This document shows, one piece after another, positions 8,494 to 15,646 of a stretch of DNA of 25,273 nucleotides. The stretch is from JAZLDV01 sp045614925 (GTDB lineage: Bacteria > Bacillota_I > Bacilli_A > Erysipelotrichales > Coprobacillaceae): contig JAZLDV010000128.1 of the NCBI GenBank assembly GCA_045614925.1, positions 1 to 25,273 on the forward strand, written 5' to 3'. The notes beneath the pieces were generated by a model. The model was not told the origin of the DNA. It saw only the letters and a program-made list of their open reading frames with translations, and did not search any database. Position 1 is the first letter of the stretch. Each line of letters starts with the position of its first letter. A program made the position numbers and the translations under genes.

Positions 8494-9002
8494 TGAAAAA
8501 TTATATAATTAGCAGAAATATAATTACTAAAAAGATGATAAAAGATCATCAGAATTATTTTTTAACAGGGTGGAGACGTTCTGTTATTTCTGTCTGTTCA
8601 GCAGTAGGATTTGCTTTAGCAATTGCTGCTTTTATGATTCAGGATTATGTTCAAGCTGGATTAATGTTTGCAGTTGCATTGTTAGGTTTTGGAGAAATTA
8701 TCTTCATTCAGCATAGAAAGAAAAAAGAATTGTTAAGTTCATTTGGTGATAATGATGAAGTTGTTTTTTCATTATCTTTTGCATATGATGGATTTACTGT
8801 AGTGAATGTTAGCAATAAAGTAAGTACTAAAATTCCTTATTCTGATATTGCTAAAATTGATAAAGTCGATGAAGGATATATTATAGTTACAAAAGGAAAT
8901 GGTTTTTTTATCATCAATAAAGATTCATTAAAAAATGGAATTGGTGAATTAAATGACTATTTAAAAGAACAAGGAGTAAAATTATCAAGATGGCCTAAGT
9001 AA
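8493..9002 (+). CDS. YcxB-like small membrane protein
   Basis: This 169 aa protein resembles the YcxB-like family, small membrane proteins of unknown function. An N-terminal cytoplasmic stretch (1-28) is followed by two hydrophobic helices at about 30-49 and 53-73, a basic boundary (HRKKKE) and a C-terminal beta-rich domain (about 85-165), including the typical IPYSDIAKIDKVDEGYIIVTKGNGFFII pattern in which a residue row resembles a PH-like fold. The ATG overlaps the stop of the GTPase-ribonuclease gene (TAATG), so translation is probably coupled. It is the last gene of the operon. A role as a membrane partner or sensor for the upstream proteins is possible but unsupported. Confidence 0.75.
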   Translation: MKNYIISRNIITKKMIKDHQNYFLTGWRRSVISVCSAVGFALAIAAFMIQDYVQAGLMFAVALLGFGEIIFIQHRKKKELLSSFGDNDEVVFSLSFAYDGFTVVNVSNKVSTKIPYSDIAKIDKVDEGYIIVTKGNGFFIINKDSLKNGIGELNDYLKEQGVKLSRWPK

Positions 9003-9028
9003 GAAGTGAGAAATCACTTCTTATTTTG
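9000..9028 (+). terminator. Intrinsic terminator of the phosphatase-MATE-GTPase operon
   Basis: TAAGAAGTGA (9000-9009) pairs perfectly with TCACTTCTTA (9014-9023) across a GAAA tetraloop, followed by TTTTG. The stem includes the stop codon of the YcxB-like gene. Confidence 0.85.
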
Positions 9029-9032
9029 TATA

Positions 9033-9065
9033 ATTGTATACAATTTATATTCGTAGTGATATAAT
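9033..9065 (+). promoter_or_regulatory. Citrate synthase promoter with a palindromic operator candidate
   Basis: A perfect -10 TATAAT lies at 9060-9065. Seventeen bases upstream is a poor -35 (TATACA, 9037-9042) that sits inside the palindrome ATTGTATACAAT (9033-9044). The centre resembles GntR-type operators (GTATAC core). A repressor or activator bound there would overlap the -35 region. No regulator gene lies nearby. Confidence 0.45.
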
Positions 9066-9085
9066 AGTGCAAAGGGGTGATGAGC

Positions 9086-10399
9086 ATGAAACAGGTATAT
9101 GATTTCTTTTTAAAAGGGAAAGACATTAATTATATTCCTCATGATTTATATACTTATCATAGTGTAAAAAAAGGTTTACGTAATGAAGATGGAACAGGAG
9201 TATTGGTTGGTTTAACGAAAATTAGTGATGTAGTTGGATATAAGAGAGTAGATGGAGAGAAAGTTGATGATTTTGGAAGTTTATATTATAGGGGTATAAA
9301 TATAAATGATATTATTTCTCGATATGGAAATGAACGTTATTTATTTGAAAGAGTCTGCTTCCTTATCTTATTTGGTTATCTACCTGATAACACACAATTT
9401 AATGAATTTAAATCATTATTAGCTAATAACTATGAACTTCCATCACAGTTTTTACAGCAAGTTCTATTAGGTTTACCTAGTCAGCATTTAATGAATAAAC
9501 TTCAGCAGGTTATTTTAATGATGTATAACTATGATGATCATCCAGATGATACAGGTGTAGAAGAAACATTAACTAAAGGAATACATATTTTATCAAAAAT
9601 ACCTTCTTTAATTACTTATTCTTATCATTGTAAAAAACATCATTATGACCATCAGAGTTTAGTTATTCATCAGCCAAGAACTGACTATAGTATTGCTGAA
9701 ATGATATTATATTTATTAAGAGACGATGGAAATTTCACAAAAAAAGAAGCAGAAGTTCTAGATGTTTCTTTACTTCTTCATGCTGATCATGGAGGTGGAA
9801 ATAATTCAACATTTACGAATGTTGTTATTTCTTCTACTGGTACAGATTTATATAGTACAATTGCAGGTTCTATTGGTTCTTTGAAAGGTCCTCGTCATGG
9901 TGGAGCAAATTTAAAAGTAAAAGGACAAATGGATAAAGTCATTAACGATATAGGAATAGATGCAAGTGATGAACAAATTAATGCTGTTATTTCAAATATC
10001 TTAGATAAAAATTATAATGATAATTCTGGACTAATTTATGGTATAGGACATGCTGTTTATACTTTAAGCGATCCTAGAAGTGTGATTTTAAAACAGCAAT
10101 GTAAAGAGCTAGCGATAGAAAAAAATAGACTAAAAGAATTTGAATTCTATGAAAAATTTGAAAAGGCTGCAGTTGAAGAAATTAAAAGAAGAAAAAATAA
10201 AAATGTATGTACAAATGTCGATTTCTATAGTGGTTTTGTTTATGATATGTTAGGCATTCCTCAAGAAATGTATACTTTATTATTTGTAATGGGCAGAACT
10301 GTAGGATGGATAGCACATAATGTAGAAAATAAATTATATTCGAATAAAATTATAAGACCTGCAACTCAATATGTAGGTGAAAAAAATACTAACTTTTAA
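9086..10399 (+). CDS. Citrate synthase
   Basis: Citrate synthase condenses acetyl-CoA and oxaloacetate to citrate in the cytoplasm, the first step toward 2-oxoglutarate and glutamate. The protein (437 aa from the ATG at 9086, with AAAGGGG eight bases upstream; GTG and ATG codons just before sit too close to that site) has the catalytic trio: H232 in LHADHGGGNNSTF, H271 in GPRHGGAN and D379 in NVDFYSGFVY. IGHAVYTLSDPR is the usual GHxVYxxxDPR substrate-binding segment. The N-terminal YRGININDII is the typical family element. It is a single-gene unit between two terminators, with its own promoter and operator-like palindrome. A 2-methylcitrate synthase role cannot be excluded from sequence alone, but no prp genes are adjacent. 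Confidence 0.93.
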   Translation: MKQVYDFFLKGKDINYIPHDLYTYHSVKKGLRNEDGTGVLVGLTKISDVVGYKRVDGEKVDDFGSLYYRGININDIISRYGNERYLFERVCFLILFGYLPDNTQFNEFKSLLANNYELPSQFLQQVLLGLPSQHLMNKLQQVILMMYNYDDHPDDTGVEETLTKGIHILSKIPSLITYSYHCKKHHYDHQSLVIHQPRTDYSIAEMILYLLRDDGNFTKKEAEVLDVSLLLHADHGGGNNSTFTNVVISSTGTDLYSTIAGSIGSLKGPRHGGANLKVKGQMDKVINDIGIDASDEQINAVISNILDKNYNDNSGLIYGIGHAVYTLSDPRSVILKQQCKELAIEKNRLKEFEFYEKFEKAAVEEIKRRKNKNVCTNVDFYSGFVYDMLGIPQEMYTLLFVMGRTVGWIAHNVENKLYSNKIIRPATQYVGEKNTNF

Positions 10400-10413
10400 A
10401 GTTAGTATTTTTT
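10385..10413. terminator. Bidirectional terminator between convergent genes
   Basis: AATACTAACTTT (10385-10396) and AAAGTTAGTATT (10398-10409) form a perfect 12 bp inverted repeat centred on the citrate synthase stop codon, with T runs on both strands. It ends at the stop codon of the convergent hydrolase gene and probably serves both. Confidence 0.85.
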
Positions 10414-10934
10414 TATTCTCTAATTTCAAATTGTAAAGACTTCATAACACTTATACTATCCTGATGTGTTTTTGCATCTACACTCGATGTTCCTTTTAAA
10501 TCAATAATAATATGAGCTTGTGGAAGTGCTGATTTTGCCATGATAGCATTAGATAAAACACAAATATGTGAAACTAGACCTACAAAAGTGATTTCAGTAT
10601 AATCTTTATCTTTTAAATAATTTGCAAAATCTAAAGAAGGAAATGTAGGTTTAGTAAAGCATAAATCATCTTTTAATAAATCTTTCACCTGACCATATAA
10701 TTCCCATCCATGAGTATGTTCAATACAGTGAGGAATTGGCAAATATGTTCCTTCATAAGTTTCTAGATAGTCACTACTATGTGTATCTAAAGTATAGATA
10801 ATATCATCATGATTATTCTTATATTCTTTTATTAATTCAACAATATGTTTTTCTAAATCTTTTGCATGTTCAAATCCTAAACTTCCATCAACGAAATCAT
10901 TTTGAAAATCTATAACAGCTAATAATTTTTTCAT
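10413..10934 (-). CDS. Isochorismatase-like cysteine hydrolase, probable nicotinamidase
   Basis: This 173 aa protein belongs to the isochorismatase superfamily and most resembles nicotinamidase (PncA), which deamidates nicotinamide to nicotinate for NAD salvage. The catalytic triad is visible: D9 in VIDFQNDFVDG, K95 in FTKPTF and C125 in GLVSHICVLSNA, the last with the conserved cis-peptide region just before it. Metal-ligand candidates are D50 and H52 (TLDTHSSDY) and H69 in PHC. The segment HCIEHTHGWEL replaces the more common HCxxGTxGAE. The start has GAGGTG at good spacing. It is transcribed away from the metal-efflux operon, from a promoter whose -35 abuts that of the ArsR gene. Another amidase specificity is possible. 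Confidence 0.85.
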   Translation of the reverse strand: MKKLLAVIDFQNDFVDGSLGFEHAKDLEKHIVELIKEYKNNHDDIIYTLDTHSSDYLETYEGTYLPIPHCIEHTHGWELYGQVKDLLKDDLCFTKPTFPSLDFANYLKDKDYTEITFVGLVSHICVLSNAIMAKSALPQAHIIIDLKGTSSVDAKTHQDSISVMKSLQFEIRE

Positions 10935-10952
10935 AAAATCACCTCTATTTCT

Positions 10953-10980
10953 ATTTTACCAAATAGACTTGACTTGTCAA
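10953..10980 (-). promoter_or_regulatory. Predicted promoter of the nicotinamidase-like gene
   Basis: Read on the minus strand: a perfect -35 TTGACA (complement of 10975-10980), a 16 bp spacer, and -10 TAAAAT (complement of 10953-10958) with an extended TGG. Its -35 immediately abuts that of the divergent regulator promoter. Confidence 0.65.
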
Positions 10981-10997
10981 TTTTTAGAATATATAAT
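10969..10997 (+). promoter_or_regulatory. Predicted promoter of the metal-efflux operon
   Basis: -35 TTGACT (10969-10974), exactly 17 bp, and a perfect -10 TATAAT (10992-10997). The predicted start of transcription is near 11004, directly before the ArsR-type operator. Confidence 0.75.
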
Positions 10998-11006
10998 CAT
11001 ATTAAC

Positions 11007-11026
11007 ATATGAATATACATTCATAT
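11007..11026 (+). promoter_or_regulatory. ArsR/SmtB-type operator
   Basis: ATATGAAT (11007-11014) and ATTCATAT (11019-11026) form a perfect 8-4-8 inverted repeat just downstream of the -10. The TGAA-N-TTCA core is characteristic of SmtB/CzrA family operators, so this is probably the site of autorepression by the next gene. Confidence 0.75.
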
Positions 11027-11041
11027 AAAGGGAGATTGATT

Positions 11042-11341
11042 ATGGGAAATATAAATGAAGAGATACTTTATGATGTAGCTGAACTTTTTAAAGTGTTTGG
11101 AGATACAACTAGAATTAAAATTATAAATGAATTATTTAAGAATGAGTTATGCGTTAATGATCTGTCTGTTGCTTTAAATATGAGTCAATCAGCAGTGAGT
11201 CATCAGTTAAGGGTTTTAAAAAATGCACATCTAGTTAAGTTTAAAAGAGAAGGGAAACTGATTATTTATTCTTTAGATGATGAACATGTAAAACAAATCT
11301 TTGACTTAGGGTATAAACATATAATGCATACATCACATTAG
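11042..11341 (+). CDS. ArsR/SmtB family metal-responsive repressor (CzrA-like)
   Basis: This 99 aa winged-helix repressor is expected to release DNA when it binds a metal ion. I chose the ATG at 11042, preceded by AAGGGAGA; an upstream ATG at 11009 lies inside the operator and is unlikely. The recognition region is LCVNDLSVALNMSQSAVSHQ (36-55). The C-terminal helix carries D80, H82, H93 and H96, the exact D-x-H-x10-H-x2-H spacing of the alpha-5 site in S. aureus CzrA and cyanobacterial SmtB, which sense Zn and Co. The alpha-3 cysteine pair of ArsR/CadC (ELCVCD) is reduced to one cysteine (C37). This points to Zn/Co/Ni rather than As or Cd/Pb sensing, which is inference. Nine bases after its stop comes the efflux ATPase, so the pair forms one autoregulated operon. 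Confidence 0.9.
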   Translation: MGNINEEILYDVAELFKVFGDTTRIKIINELFKNELCVNDLSVALNMSQSAVSHQLRVLKNAHLVKFKREGKLIIYSLDDEHVKQIFDLGYKHIMHTSH

Positions 11342-11350
11342 GAGGTTAAA

Positions 11351-13750
11351 ATGTATAAAAAGTATAAAATAAAAGGATTAGATGATCAGATTGAAATTAA
11401 AGATTTAGAAAATCATATTAGTCATCTAAAAAATGTTATACATTGTTCTGTTAAAAAGAATAGTGGAATGTTATTTGTTGATGCAAAAAATGTATCAATT
11501 GAACAATTGAATGAATGTTTAAAACAATATAATTCTAACTTATCTATTGATAATAATACTATACAAAATCATCAAAAACATAATGATTGTCAGTGTCAGC
11601 ACGATCATCATGAGCATGATTGTGGTTGTCATCATACTCATCATAACCATGAATGTGGATGTGGATGTAATCATGAAGATACAAAAGAAGATACAAGAGA
11701 ATTAAAAAATGCGATTCGTTTAAGTATACATGGGTTAGATTGTGCAGCTTGTGCTATGAAAGTTGAAAATGCAATTAATCAATTAGATTATGTGGATTGT
11801 GCAGTGTTGAATTTTACTACTTCAACATTGATGGTTCAATCAGATGCAGATGATTTAATAGTTAAATTACAGGCTATAGTAGATAGTATTGAACATGGTG
11901 TAACTTTATCTAAAGAAAAAAAGGAGATTGAAGTTCCTCGTTTATTTGTGTTTAAAGAACAGATAAATCTTATTGTAGGGTTAGTATTTCTAGTGTTTAG
12001 TCTATTTGTTTCAGTAAGTTTAATTAAACATATTTGTATTTTTATTTCATATGTTATTATTGGTTATCCTGTATTGCTTAAAGCTTTTAAAAATATTATT
12101 AAAGGTGAATTGTTTGATGAGAACTTTTTAATGTGTATCGCAACATTAGGGGCTTTATATATTGGAGAATATTTTGAAGCAGTTGCTGTTATGCTGTTTT
12201 ATTCTATTGGGGAAATATTTCAAAGTTATGCAGTTAACAAAACAAGATATTCTATATCTGATTTAATGAATATAAAAAGTGAGTACGCTTATGTACTAAA
12301 AAATAATGAGTTAATACAAATGAATCCTGAAGATGTAAAGATTGGTGAAGTGATTGTTGTTAAAGTTGGAGAAAAGATTCCATTAGATGGAGTTATAATC
12401 AAAGGAACATCTTCTTTAGATACATCTAGTTTAACAGGAGAATCATTACCAAGAAATGTAGAAACACATGATGAAGTTTTAGCAGGTATGGTCAATTTAA
12501 CTGATATTTTACATATTAAAGTGACACATCATTATGAAGATACTGCTGTAAGTAAAATTATTGATATGATGGAAAATGCTGCTTTACAAAAAGCACCATT
12601 AGAACGTTTTATTACGCGTTTTGCTAGAGTTTATACTCCTAGTGTTGTAGTTATGGCATTATTGTTAGCAATTATTCCTCCATTACTTATTGAAGGAGCA
12701 TTATTTAATGAATGGTTATATCGTGCTTTGACATTCTTAGTTGTTTCTTGTCCTTGTGCTTTAGTTGTTTCTATTCCTTTAGGTTTATATGCAGGTATAG
12801 GAAAAGCAAGTCAGATTGGGGCATTAGTTAAAGGAGGAAATTATTTAGAATATTTAAAAGATATTGATACTGTTGTTTTTGATAAGACAGGAACTTTAAC
12901 AAAAGGACAATTTAATGTGACTCAAATTATTGGTCCATCTTCTTTACTTGAAATAGCAGCAAATATTGAATCGATGAGTAATCATCCTATTTCTAAAAGT
13001 ATAGTTTCTTATTATGGGAAAAAGACAAATCATTCTAAAATTAGAAATTTTAAAGAAATAGCAGGTAGAGGAATTGAATGTGATTATGATAATGAATTAT
13101 ATCATTTAGGAAATGCTAAATATTTAAAAGAATTAAATATTTTATTTGATGAAATTGAATCAAATGGAACAGTTGTTTATATAGTGAAAAATAATGAATT
13201 CTTAGGAGCAATTATTGTAGAAGATGAAATTAAGCCATCTTCATTAAATGGTATTCGTTCATTAAAAGAGGCTGGTATTTGTAAAACTGTTATGTTAACA
13301 GGAGATAAAGATAATGTTGCTAAAAACATTGCTGCTCAATTAAAGATTGATGAAGTTTATAGTGAACTTCTACCAATAGATAAAGTGAATAAAGTTGAAG
13401 AATTATTAAAAAATCATAAAGTTGCATTTGCTGGTGATGGTATTAATGATGCTCCAGTATTAGCAAGAGCCAATATTGGGATTGCAATGGGAAGTGCAGG
13501 AAGTGATGCAGCTGTTGAGGCGGCAGATATTGTTTTAATGAATGATGATATTGAAACAATTGCAAAGACTATTGATATTTCTAAAAAGACAAATGCGATC
13601 TTAAAACAAAATGTAACATTTACATTAGTAATAAAATTATCAATTTTATTATTAACCATGTTTGGATATTCTAATATGTGGATGGGTGTTTTTGCAGATG
13701 TTGGTGTAACATTAATAGCAATTATGAATTCAATGCGTATATTAAAATAA
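11351..13750 (+). CDS. P1B-type heavy-metal efflux ATPase (ZntA/CadA-like) with His/Cys-rich N-terminus
   Basis: This 799 aa P1B ATPase pumps a soft divalent metal out of the cell, most likely Zn2+ or Cd2+. The N-terminus (1-66) looks like a metal-binding domain fold without its CxxC. Residues 74-108 form a His/Cys-rich tract of 12 His and 7 Cys in 35 positions. A normal HMA domain follows with GLDCAACAMKVE (C131, C134). Core motifs are the membrane CPC (C467-P468-C469), phosphorylation site DKTGTLT (D511), SNHPIS (H545) and GDGINDAP (D696-P703). The C-terminal helix pair includes VKLSIL and DVGVTLIAIMNSMR, whose lysine and aspartate are typical of Zn/Cd P1B-2 pumps. AGGAGG precedes the start. 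It is co-transcribed with the CzrA-like repressor. A copper pump is less likely given CPC context and repressor type. Confidence 0.93.
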   Translation: MYKKYKIKGLDDQIEIKDLENHISHLKNVIHCSVKKNSGMLFVDAKNVSIEQLNECLKQYNSNLSIDNNTIQNHQKHNDCQCQHDHHEHDCGCHHTHHNHECGCGCNHEDTKEDTRELKNAIRLSIHGLDCAACAMKVENAINQLDYVDCAVLNFTTSTLMVQSDADDLIVKLQAIVDSIEHGVTLSKEKKEIEVPRLFVFKEQINLIVGLVFLVFSLFVSVSLIKHICIFISYVIIGYPVLLKAFKNIIKGELFDENFLMCIATLGALYIGEYFEAVAVMLFYSIGEIFQSYAVNKTRYSISDLMNIKSEYAYVLKNNELIQMNPEDVKIGEVIVVKVGEKIPLDGVIIKGTSSLDTSSLTGESLPRNVETHDEVLAGMVNLTDILHIKVTHHYEDTAVSKIIDMMENAALQKAPLERFITRFARVYTPSVVVMALLLAIIPPLLIEGALFNEWLYRALTFLVVSCPCALVVSIPLGLYAGIGKASQIGALVKGGNYLEYLKDIDTVVFDKTGTLTKGQFNVTQIIGPSSLLEIAANIESMSNHPISKSIVSYYGKKTNHSKIRNFKEIAGRGIECDYDNELYHLGNAKYLKELNILFDEIESNGTVVYIVKNNEFLGAIIVEDEIKPSSLNGIRSLKEAGICKTVMLTGDKDNVAKNIAAQLKIDEVYSELLPIDKVNKVEELLKNHKVAFAGDGINDAPVLARANIGIAMGSAGSDAAVEAADIVLMNDDIETIAKTIDISKKTNAILKQNVTFTLVIKLSILLLTMFGYSNMWMGVFADVGVTLIAIMNSMRILK

Positions 13751-13778
13751 AGGAAATCAAGTTTCCTTTATTTTTTTT
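13748..13778 (+). terminator. Intrinsic terminator of the metal-efflux operon
   Basis: TAAAGGAAA (13748-13756) and TTTCCTTTA (13762-13770) form a 9 bp stem with loop TCAAG, followed by eight T. It overlaps the ATPase stop codon. Confidence 0.9.
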
Positions 13779-13847
13779 ATATAAAAATGTATACTTGAAT
13801 TAGATAAGAAAATATTTTTTTCATAACTTAAAGAGAGAAGGGATATT

Positions 13848-15074
13848 ATGAAAAAAGCATTAGTATTAGGCGGAGGAGCCGCAAAAGGAGCCTATCAGGC
13901 TGGTTTTATTCAAGGATTATATGAATTGGGTGTTTCTTTTGATATTGTGTGTGGAACGTCTATTGGCGCTTTAAATGGATGTCTTGTTAGTATGGGGAAA
14001 ATGAAAGAACTGAATGATTTATGGAATCATTTATCTATCTCTAGTGTTATTAAAGGGGAATTTAGTGATGATTTTAAACTGAATTTTGAAAATCTGGTAG
14101 ATAGCAGAAATCTTGTTATTTCATTTTTTAAATCATATATTAAAGAAAAAGGAGCCGATATTTCTCCTTTAAAACAATTAATGAAAAATTATCTTGATGA
14201 ATCTAAGTTACTGTCTTCTCCAATTGATTATGGATTATGTACAGTAAAGTATCCATCATTAAAACCGGTTTATATCACGAAAAAAGATATGAAAATAGAT
14301 AATATTTTTGATTATTTATTGGCAAGTGCTTCATGCTTTCCAGTATTTCCTATACACACTTTTGAAAATGAAAGTTATATTGATGGTGGCTATTATGATA
14401 ATCTTCCGATAGAACTTGCATTGGATATGGGTGCAGATGAAATTATAGCTATCGATCTAAAAGAAAATGTTACGCATAAACATTACTTAAATAAGCCTGA
14501 TATATCTTATATCGTTCCTTTTCATAATATAGGTATGATGTTTGATTTTTCAAAGGAGACAATTCAAAGAAATATGAGAGCAGGGTATAATGATTGTATG
14601 AAGTTTTATAATCATTATGAGGGTGTTAAATATACTTTTTTAAAAACTGATGAGCATATGAGTGATATTTACTATAAAGATTATCTTATGATTGAAAAGA
14701 AGATAAGAAAAGAACTAGGAATAGATATAAATAAAAAATTTTTAGAATATCATAAAGATATTCATATAAATAAGAAGAATTATTTTTATATATGTATAGA
14801 TTGGTTGAATGAATTTTTAGATAAAGATGAGACATATGTTTATTGTTTAGAAGATCTATTTGCTGAAGTTAAAGATGAATTTGATTTAAAGGAAGATAGA
14901 GATTATTTTAATAAAATAAAAGATATATCTAAAAGAGATTATATTAAAAAATGTGTCTTTGAAATGAATAAGTATAACGGGGAATTAGAAATGAATCTAT
15001 TATCGCCATTATTTATAAAAGAATTGTTAATTGCAAGACTTATTTATCTTATCATTCATAACAAGATAAAATAA
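13848..15074 (+). CDS. Patatin-like phospholipase family protein
   Basis: This 408 aa protein is a patatin-like serine acyl hydrolase, probably acting on membrane lipids or fatty-acyl esters. The oxyanion-hole motif LGGGAAKGAYQAG is at residues 7-19, the nucleophile elbow GTSIG at 36-40 (S38), and the catalytic aspartate in DGGYYDNLP (D179), giving the complete Ser-Asp dyad. The patatin domain takes up about the first 200 residues. The C-terminal half, particularly residues 300-408, is a charged, Lys/Asp/Tyr-rich extension that I cannot assign. It lacks a signal peptide and is presumably cytoplasmic or peripheral to the membrane. The start follows AGAGAAGGGAT. It is a single-gene unit; no upstream promoter is clear. 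Substrate is unknown. Confidence 0.88.
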   Translation: MKKALVLGGGAAKGAYQAGFIQGLYELGVSFDIVCGTSIGALNGCLVSMGKMKELNDLWNHLSISSVIKGEFSDDFKLNFENLVDSRNLVISFFKSYIKEKGADISPLKQLMKNYLDESKLLSSPIDYGLCTVKYPSLKPVYITKKDMKIDNIFDYLLASASCFPVFPIHTFENESYIDGGYYDNLPIELALDMGADEIIAIDLKENVTHKHYLNKPDISYIVPFHNIGMMFDFSKETIQRNMRAGYNDCMKFYNHYEGVKYTFLKTDEHMSDIYYKDYLMIEKKIRKELGIDINKKFLEYHKDIHINKKNYFYICIDWLNEFLDKDETYVYCLEDLFAEVKDEFDLKEDRDYFNKIKDISKRDYIKKCVFEMNKYNGELEMNLLSPLFIKELLIARLIYLIIHNKIK

Positions 15075-15094
15075 AAAAGTCCTTTCGGACTTTT
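15075..15094. terminator. Terminator shared by the patatin gene and the tRNA
   Basis: AAAAGTCC and GGACTTTT form an 8 bp stem with a TTTC loop (GAAA on the minus strand). On the minus strand it is followed by an uninterrupted T-rich stretch, making it a strong terminator for tRNA-Arg; on the plus strand TTTTGTT follows, so it can also end the lipase transcript. Confidence 0.8.
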
Positions 15095-15104
15095 GTTAAC
15101 AAAA

Positions 15105-15181
15105 TGGCGTCCACGAAGGGATTCGAACCCCTGACCGCACGCTTAGAAGGCGTGTGCTCTATCCAGCTGAGCTACGTAGAC
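15105..15181 (-). tRNA. tRNA-Arg (anticodon TCT)
   Basis: The minus-strand sequence folds as a complete cloverleaf of 77 nt with an encoded CCA end. The acceptor arms GTCTACG and CGTGGAC pair with one G-T wobble, the D arm contains AGCTCAGCTGGATAGAGC, the anticodon stem CACGC/GCGTG holds loop CTTCTAA with anticodon TCT (reads AGA/AGG), and the T arm is GGGGTTCGAATCCC. AGA is a dominant arginine codon in this AT-rich window, so this should be a major tRNA. Confidence 0.97.
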
Positions 15182-15198
15182 ATCTTGATTGCTTGTTT

Positions 15199-15227
15199 AT
15201 AATAGCACTTATTTGCATGTAATGCAA
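15199..15227 (-). promoter_or_regulatory. Predicted promoter of tRNA-Arg
   Basis: Read on the minus strand: -35 TTGCAT (complement of 15222-15227), 17 bp spacer, -10 TATTAT (complement of 15199-15204) with an extended TGC. The expected transcription start is about 10 bases before the mature tRNA. Confidence 0.6.
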
Positions 15228-15274
15228 GTGTTATTTTAAAAAAATAAAATAAAAATGAAAGGAATGTGATTTGT

Positions 15275-15646
15275 ATGAAACAATCTTTTTGTCATAGTGT
15301 TAAACATGCAATAGAAGGCGTAATATATACTATAAAAAATGAAAGAAATATGAAAATACATCTTTTTATAATGACATGTGTCATTATATGTGGATTTATA
15401 TTTCATATTTCCTTTATAAAGTGGTGTATCTGTTTATTTCTGTTTTCTCTTGTTTTATCGTTAGAAATCTTAAATACAGCAATTGAAGCAACTGTTGATT
15501 TATGTACATCAGAGTTTCATCCTTTAGCTAAAGTTGCAAAAGATGCAGCGGCAGGTGCTGTGCTTGTTAGTTCACTGTTTGCTGCGATAATTGGGCTTAT
15601 GATATTTATACCAGAAGCATTAAATCTGCTTAAATTCTTTTTTTAA
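15275..15646 (+). CDS. Undecaprenol/diacylglycerol kinase (DgkA family)
   Basis: This is a small integral membrane lipid kinase, 123 aa with three predicted helices. In Gram-positive bacteria the family mainly phosphorylates undecaprenol to recycle the cell-wall lipid carrier. The family motifs are clear: KNERNMKIHL (21-30), LEILNTAIEATVDL (E64, E71) and HPLAKVAKDAAAGAVLV (82-98, D90), which bind ATP and metal. I chose the ATG at 15275, eleven bases after AAAGGA; an earlier GTG at 15266 sits too close to that site. In many Firmicutes dgkA lies with ybeY, cdd and era, but here it is alone, between a tRNA and an unknown membrane protein. Its last 27 bp overlap the 3' end of the convergent gene. 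Confidence 0.92.
   Translation: MKQSFCHSVKHAIEGVIYTIKNERNMKIHLFIMTCVIICGFIFHISFIKWCICLFLFSLVLSLEILNTAIEATVDLCTSEFHPLAKVAKDAAAGAVLVSSLFAAIIGLMIFIPEALNLLKFFF

Noticed and set aside
11560..11680. His/Cys-rich stretch as a tandem DNA repeat or CRISPR-like array
   Set aside because: The repetitiveness is only at codon level (CAT, TGT, GGT); there are no regular repeat units or spacers.
13414..13659. Minus-strand frames within the P1B ATPase (also 12289-12495)
   Set aside because: Both lie opposite conserved ATPase domains without ribosome binding sites or promoters.
13795..13823. Promoter for the patatin gene starting from TTGAAT at 13795
   Set aside because: No acceptable -10 lies 16-18 bases downstream, so I left it out.
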